A stretch of 64,000 bases of DNA. It comes from Mycobacterium adipatum (lineage in GTDB: Bacteria > Actinomycetota > Actinomycetes > Mycobacteriales > Mycobacteriaceae). Numbering within the stretch: position 1 is the stretch's first letter; the number at the start of each line of letters is the position of its first letter. The notes beneath the pieces were generated by a model. That model ran no database searches and had not been told where the DNA came from. It saw nothing but the letters and a program-made list of their open reading frames with translations. The stretch spans positions 62,001-126,000 of the forward strand of contig NZ_CP015596.1 of assembly GCF_001644575.1 (NCBI RefSeq), written 5' to 3'. The position numbers and the translations under genes are program-made. Shown here piece after piece: positions 60,497 to 64,000 of the stretch.

Positions 60497-61108
60497 ATGC
60501 GCAGGCACGGCTGGTCGGGCAACATCCCGGTCGACGACGAGGAAGCGGTCAACCGCATCCTCGCCACCACCCGTGCGGCGATCGACACGCACGGCACGGT
60601 CAGCGTGTCGGAGGTCGCGCAAACCCTCGGTGTCACCCGGCAGACCATCTACCGGTACTTCCCCACCCAGGAAACCCTGCTCTCCGCCACCGCCGTGTCC
60701 TCGGTGGCATCCTTCTTGGACCGGCTGGCCGACCGGCTGGGCTCCATCACCGACCCGACCGAGGCAGTTGTCGAGGGGCTGGCGTACACCCTCGAACAAC
60801 TGCCCCACGACAGATATCTCAGCCTCGTCCTGCAGCCGGGCAAGGCCAGCGCCTTCACCGCGGGAGTCACCTCGGACCTGGCCATCGGATTCGGCCGGTC
60901 GATCCTGGAGCGCTTCGATGTCGACTGGGCCGCAGCGGGTTTCGCCGAAGAAGCACTCAACGAGTTGGTCGAGTTCATGCTCCGGACCCTGCAGTCGTTC
61001 ATCCTCGACCCGGGCAGACCCGCCCGCACCGGCCGCGACCTGCGGGCCTTCCTGAATTCCTGGATCGCCCCCGCGGTCCGGGCCCACGCGAGCGAGCGCA
61101 CATGGTGA
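60497..61108 (+). CDS. TetR-family regulator, 203 aa
   Basis: The helix-turn-helix is VSEVAQTLGVTRQTIYRYFP (about residues 36-55). A TetR ligand domain follows. ATG 60497 gives MRRHGWSGNIPVDDEE; the frame upstream overlaps the Rieske gene. It is divergent from the Rieske oxygenase and probably regulates it. Its last 7 bases overlap the LacI start, so it may also be co-transcribed with the rhamnose regulator. Confidence 0.85.
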   Translation: MRRHGWSGNIPVDDEEAVNRILATTRAAIDTHGTVSVSEVAQTLGVTRQTIYRYFPTQETLLSATAVSSVASFLDRLADRLGSITDPTEAVVEGLAYTLEQLPHDRYLSLVLQPGKASAFTAGVTSDLAIGFGRSILERFDVDWAAAGFAEEALNELVEFMLRTLQSFILDPGRPARTGRDLRAFLNSWIAPAVRAHASERTW

Positions 61109-62103
61109 GCATTCGCGAGGTAGCCGCGGCGGCGGCAGTGTCGGTCGGCACGGTGTCCAACGTGCTCAATTCGCCCGACAAGGTGTCCCCGGCCACCGTC
61201 GCGCGGGTGCAGGCCGCCATCGACGAACTCGGCTTCGTCCGCAACGACGCAGCCCGCCAGCTCAAGGCCGGCCGGTCCCGCAGCGTCGGCCTGGTCGTCC
61301 TCGATGTCGGCAACCCGTTCTTCACCGATATCGCCCGCGGCGCCGGCGCCCGCGCCGCCGAACACAACCTCACCCTGCTGCTGGGCACCTCCGATGACGA
61401 CCCGCAGCGGGAACGCTCCTACATCGATGCGTTCGACGAACAGCGAGTGTTCGGCCTGCTCGTGTCGCCGGTCGGCGACGACTTCGACCGGCTGACGGCG
61501 CTACGCCAGCGCGGCACTCCCGTCGTCCTGGTGGACCGCGACGGATCGGGAACCGATTTCGACTCGGTCGCCGTCGACGACATCGCCGGAGGCACCCTCG
61601 CGGTTGAACACCTGGCAGCCATCGGCCGCCGCCGGATCGCCTTCGTCGGCGGGCCACCCGAGCTGCGCCAGGTGCGTGACCGCCTGCAGGGCGCCCGCAA
61701 CGCACTGGCAGCGGTACCGGATGCGAAGCTGGAGGTCATCTCCACGCCGACGCTGACCGTGCTGGCGGGCCGCGCGGTCGGTGAGCAGATCCGTGACCGA
61801 CCGGCATCGCGCCGACCCGACGGGATCTTCTGCGCCAACGACCTGGTCGCCATCGGGGTGCTCCAGGCGCTCGCCCTGATGGGCGATGTGATGGTGCCCG
61901 GCCATATCGCACTGGTGGGCTATGACGATATCGAGTTCGCCCGCTCCGCCGTGGTCCCGCTGACGTCGATACGCCAGCCCAGTTTCGAGATCGGCAGCAC
62001 CGCAATCGATTTACTGCTCAGAGCGACCGAGAACGCGGGCCGACATCCTCGCCACGTGTTGTTCCAGCCCGAGCTGGTGACCCGACTGTCCACGCAGGCC
62101 TGA
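61102..62103 (+). CDS. LacI-family transcriptional regulator, probably of rhamnose genes, 333 aa
   Basis: The LacI helix-turn-helix is IREVAAAAAVSVGTVSNVLN (about residues 4-23), with the hinge helix SPATVARVQAAIDELGF. A periplasmic-binding-protein-type sugar domain follows (GLVVLDVGNPFFTDIARGA, VGGPPELRQVRDRLQGA and VGYDDIEFARS). It precedes a rhamnose mutarotase-transporter-isomerase operon with a perfect LacI-type palindrome in its promoter, so it most likely represses that operon and responds to rhamnose. Confidence 0.88.
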   Translation: MVSIREVAAAAAVSVGTVSNVLNSPDKVSPATVARVQAAIDELGFVRNDAARQLKAGRSRSVGLVVLDVGNPFFTDIARGAGARAAEHNLTLLLGTSDDDPQRERSYIDAFDEQRVFGLLVSPVGDDFDRLTALRQRGTPVVLVDRDGSGTDFDSVAVDDIAGGTLAVEHLAAIGRRRIAFVGGPPELRQVRDRLQGARNALAAVPDAKLEVISTPTLTVLAGRAVGEQIRDRPASRRPDGIFCANDLVAIGVLQALALMGDVMVPGHIALVGYDDIEFARSAVVPLTSIRQPSFEIGSTAIDLLLRATENAGRHPRHVLFQPELVTRLSTQA

Positions 62104-62134
62104 ACCCGCCCGGCTGCCCGCGGCCAGCGGGCGC

Positions 62135-62164
62135 TTGACGCACCGGCCGCCGCATGCCTATTGT
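62135..62164 (+). promoter_or_regulatory. Promoter of the rhamnose operon
   Basis: TTGACG (62135-62140) and TATTGT (62159-62164) are 18 bases apart, in the only gap before the mutarotase gene. The LacI palindrome at 62179-62194 lies just downstream of the expected transcription start, consistent with repression. Confidence 0.55.
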
Positions 62165-62178
62165 TGCCCCCATCACAA

Positions 62179-62194
62179 ATTGAAACGTTTCAAT
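62179..62194. promoter_or_regulatory. LacI-family operator
   Basis: ATTGAAACGTTTCAAT is a perfect 16-bp palindrome with the central CG typical of LacI/GalR-family sites. It is 13 bases before the mutarotase ATG and beyond the TATTGT -10. Confidence 0.85.
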
Positions 62195-62207
62195 AAGGGA
62201 GTGGCGA

Positions 62208-62534
62208 ATGGACGACATCCAACGCGTGTGCTTTGTGATGCACCTGAAGCCCGACCGCGTCGACGACTACCTGCAAGCACACACCGAGGTCTGGCCCGAG
62301 ATGCTCGACGCCCTGCGGACCGCCGGCTGGCACAACTACTCGTTGTTCCTGCGCCCCGACGAGGGCATGGTGGTGGGTTACCTGGAAACCGATGATTTCG
62401 CCCGTGCCACCGCCGAGATGAGCCGGACCGCGGTCAACGAGAAGTGGCAGGAACAGATGGCGCAGTACTTCCGCACCGAGGCCCGCCCCGACAGCAGCCT
62501 GGAGCTGCTCACCGAGTACTTCCACCTGGCTTGA
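62208..62534 (+). CDS. rhaM: L-rhamnose mutarotase, 108 aa
   Basis: RhaM interconverts the alpha and beta anomers of L-rhamnose. The 108-aa ferredoxin-like fold shows the family segments CFVMHLKPDRVDDYLQAHTE (His about 12, Tyr about 21) and VWPEMLDALRTAGWHNYSLF (Trp about 29), the usual active-site positions. It is the first gene of the catabolic operon, followed after 33 bases by a transporter gene. Identification is confident from length and motifs. Confidence 0.88.
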   Translation: MDDIQRVCFVMHLKPDRVDDYLQAHTEVWPEMLDALRTAGWHNYSLFLRPDEGMVVGYLETDDFARATAEMSRTAVNEKWQEQMAQYFRTEARPDSSLELLTEYFHLA

Positions 62535-62567
62535 TCACCCCCACCTCTGCACACACCTAGGACACCC

Positions 62568-63884
62568 ATGAAAATCGGAGCGCGCTCCACCACCGGCTGG
62601 CGGGCAACCATCGCGGTCGCCATGTCCAACTACATCGAGGCCGGGTCGATCATCGCGATCGCCACCAGCCTCGGGTTCTGGCAGGCCGAATTCGGGATCA
62701 GCAACTTCGCCGTCGGACTGCTCGCCGCCCTGAGCGCCAACGCCTTCGGCGCCGCCATCGGAGCCGCGCTCGGCGGCCCACTCTGTGACCGCTTCGGACG
62801 CAAGGCGATCTACACCTACGACCTGCTGGTGTACATGGCGGGCGTGCTGCTGGCCGCCTTCGCGATGAACTTCACCATGCTGCTCGCGGCGTTCGTCATC
62901 ACCGGCATCGCGGTCGGCGCCGGAGTGCCGGCCTCCTGGACCTACATCGCCGAGCAGGCACCGTCGAACGAGCGCGCCAAGCATGTCGGCACCGCCCAGC
63001 TCGCCTGGTCGGTCGGGCCGTTCATCGGGTTCGCGCTGGCCGCCGCACTGGCACCGCTGGAACTGCTGGGCTCGCGCATCATCTTCGTGCACCTGTTCGT
63101 GGTGGCCGCCATCGTCTGGTGGATCCGGCAGGGCCTGCAGGAATCGCAGATCTGGAAAGACGAGGCTGTCAACGAGTCTCTCGAACTGAGCTCGACGGTC
63201 GGAGCCCGCGGCGTGCGCGGCCTGTTCTCCCGCAAGGTCAACATCACCGCCCTGCTGTTCCTCGGCGGCATCTACCTGTTCTGGAACACCGTCGCCGGCC
63301 AGGCCGGCATCTTCATGCCGCGTGTCTATGACACCGCCGGCCTGCACAGCCCCGTCCAGCAGAACCTGCTGCAGGTGCTGGTGTGGGGGTGCACCGTGGC
63401 CGCCACCTACTTCGGCTTCATGCGCTACGCCGACCGGGTCTCCCAGCGCGCACTCTACGTCTTCGGCGCCGCACTGGGCATCGTCGGCTGGATCGTGCTG
63501 GTCGCCTTCACCGACAGCGGTATCTCCACGATGCTGATCTTCGCTGTGCTGTGGGGTATCTCGGCCGGCATCGGCTGCCAGGCCTTCTACAGCCTGTGGG
63601 CCAGCGAGCTGTTCGCCACGCCGTACCGGGCCAGCGCCCAGGGCGTGATGTTCTTCGTGGTGCGCACTGCCACCGGCCTGCTCAGCTACTTCTTCCCGAC
63701 CATGCTCGCCGCGACCGGGCTGACCACCGTCGGCATCCTGCTCGTCGGACTGCTCACCGTGGCCCTGATCATCGGGGCGGTCTGGGCGCCGCGCACCCAG
63801 GGTAAATCGTTGCAGCAGATCGAATCCGAGCGCTACGGCGCACCGGTCAGCGCGCCGGCACCTGCCCCCATCACCGCAGTCTGA
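62568..63884 (+). CDS. MFS transporter, probably for L-rhamnose, 438 aa
   Basis: This 12-helix major facilitator protein has the first-loop motif GGPLCDRFGRKAIYTYD (about residues 68-84) with the G-x3-D-R-x-G-R-K signature, and a similar sugar-porter-like sequence RQGLQES after helix 6. It is between the mutarotase and isomerase genes, so L-rhamnose (or fucose) import is the most likely function; selectivity is inferred from context only. Confidence 0.8.
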   Translation: MKIGARSTTGWRATIAVAMSNYIEAGSIIAIATSLGFWQAEFGISNFAVGLLAALSANAFGAAIGAALGGPLCDRFGRKAIYTYDLLVYMAGVLLAAFAMNFTMLLAAFVITGIAVGAGVPASWTYIAEQAPSNERAKHVGTAQLAWSVGPFIGFALAAALAPLELLGSRIIFVHLFVVAAIVWWIRQGLQESQIWKDEAVNESLELSSTVGARGVRGLFSRKVNITALLFLGGIYLFWNTVAGQAGIFMPRVYDTAGLHSPVQQNLLQVLVWGCTVAATYFGFMRYADRVSQRALYVFGAALGIVGWIVLVAFTDSGISTMLIFAVLWGISAGIGCQAFYSLWASELFATPYRASAQGVMFFVVRTATGLLSYFFPTMLAATGLTTVGILLVGLLTVALIIGAVWAPRTQGKSLQQIESERYGAPVSAPAPAPITAV

Positions 63885-63891
63885 GGATCAC

Positions 63892-64000
63892 ATGAACACC
63901 CCGCTCGACAATCTCGCCATCGAACTGCCCTCCTGGGCATTCGGCAACTCCGGCACCCGCTTCAAGGTGTTCGGTACCCCCGGCACCCCACGCACCATCG
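63892..64000 (+). CDS. rhaI: L-rhamnose isomerase, N-terminal fragment (3' end outside window)
   Basis: The 36 visible codons from ATG 63892 include LAIELPSWAFGNSGTRFKVF, the characteristic start of the Pseudomonas-type L-rhamnose isomerase (RhaI) that converts L-rhamnose to L-rhamnulose. It is 7 bases after the transporter stop. The catalytic metal ligands are beyond the window. Confidence 0.78.
   Translation, partial: MNTPLDNLAIELPSWAFGNSGTRFKVFGTPGTPRTI

Noticed and set aside
1..64000. tRNA, rRNA or CRISPR arrays
   Set aside because: No tRNA cloverleaf-like sequence, rRNA segment or regularly spaced direct repeats were recognised.

Overview
The window is GC-rich, densely coded actinobacterial chromosome. 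It carries a complete ESX-3 type VII secretion locus with PE and PPE proteins, several fad-type lipid genes and many F420/Rieske/TetR genes, which points to Mycobacteriaceae. Gene content and order resemble fast-growing Mycolicibacterium (M. smegmatis-like): much of 1-32 kb matches, in reverse orientation, the M. tuberculosis Rv0269c-Rv0309 neighbourhood, and 44-51.5 kb matches the M. smegmatis MSMEG_0565-0572 cluster, which M. tuberculosis lacks. These assignments rest on motifs and remembered family synteny, not on a search.

Layout. 0-6.9 kb: L,D-transpeptidase-like exported protein (cut by the window edge), a PAP2-diacylglycerol-kinase fusion overlapping a second PAP2 gene tail to tail, a Nudix hydrolase, a trans-aconitate methyltransferase, an amidohydrolase and an alpha/beta hydrolase. 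6.9-21.4 kb (minus strand): eccA3-eccB3-eccC3-PE5-PPE4-esxG-esxH-espG3-eccD3-mycP3-eccE3, mostly overlapping by 4 bases, preceded by iron-box-like half sites. 21.5-32.6 kb: DUF2236 oxygenase, two TetR regulators, a VOC protein, a 377-aa hydrolase, a 2-hydroxyacid dehydrogenase, fadE6, an SDR, fadD2 and a LigD-Pol/AEP polymerase. 32.6-43.7 kb: accessory regulators and redox enzymes (STAS protein, cupin, SDR, ECF sigma factor, thioesterase, Rieske oxygenase, Acg-like nitroreductase behind a DosR-like box, ferritin-like protein, acyl-ACP desaturase behind a tandem palindrome, ArgP/LysG-like LysR without a neighbouring lysE).

44.1-51.5 kb is one tightly packed operon of the Nit1C type (small MSMEG_0572-family protein, nitrilase, small MSMEG_0570-family protein, flavin oxidoreductase, radical SAM, GNAT-AIR-synthase fusion, second nitrilase homologue, glycosyltransferase). 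A site fitting the mycobacterial GlnR consensus lies upstream. The second nitrilase homologue has Asp in place of the catalytic Cys and Asp in place of the first catalytic Glu, so it looks like a pseudoenzyme partner. This is the most unusual system in the window.

51.5-64 kb: thioesterases, PPOX protein, esterase, rhodanese and Ddn-like protein. A DUF222/HNH (13E12-type) gene is split in frame by a 1340-bp IS3-family element with 25-bp inverted repeats and a CCA target duplication. Then come a second Rieske oxygenase/TetR pair and an L-rhamnose catabolic operon start (LacI regulator, perfect 16-bp operator, mutarotase, MFS transporter, rhamnose isomerase running off the end).
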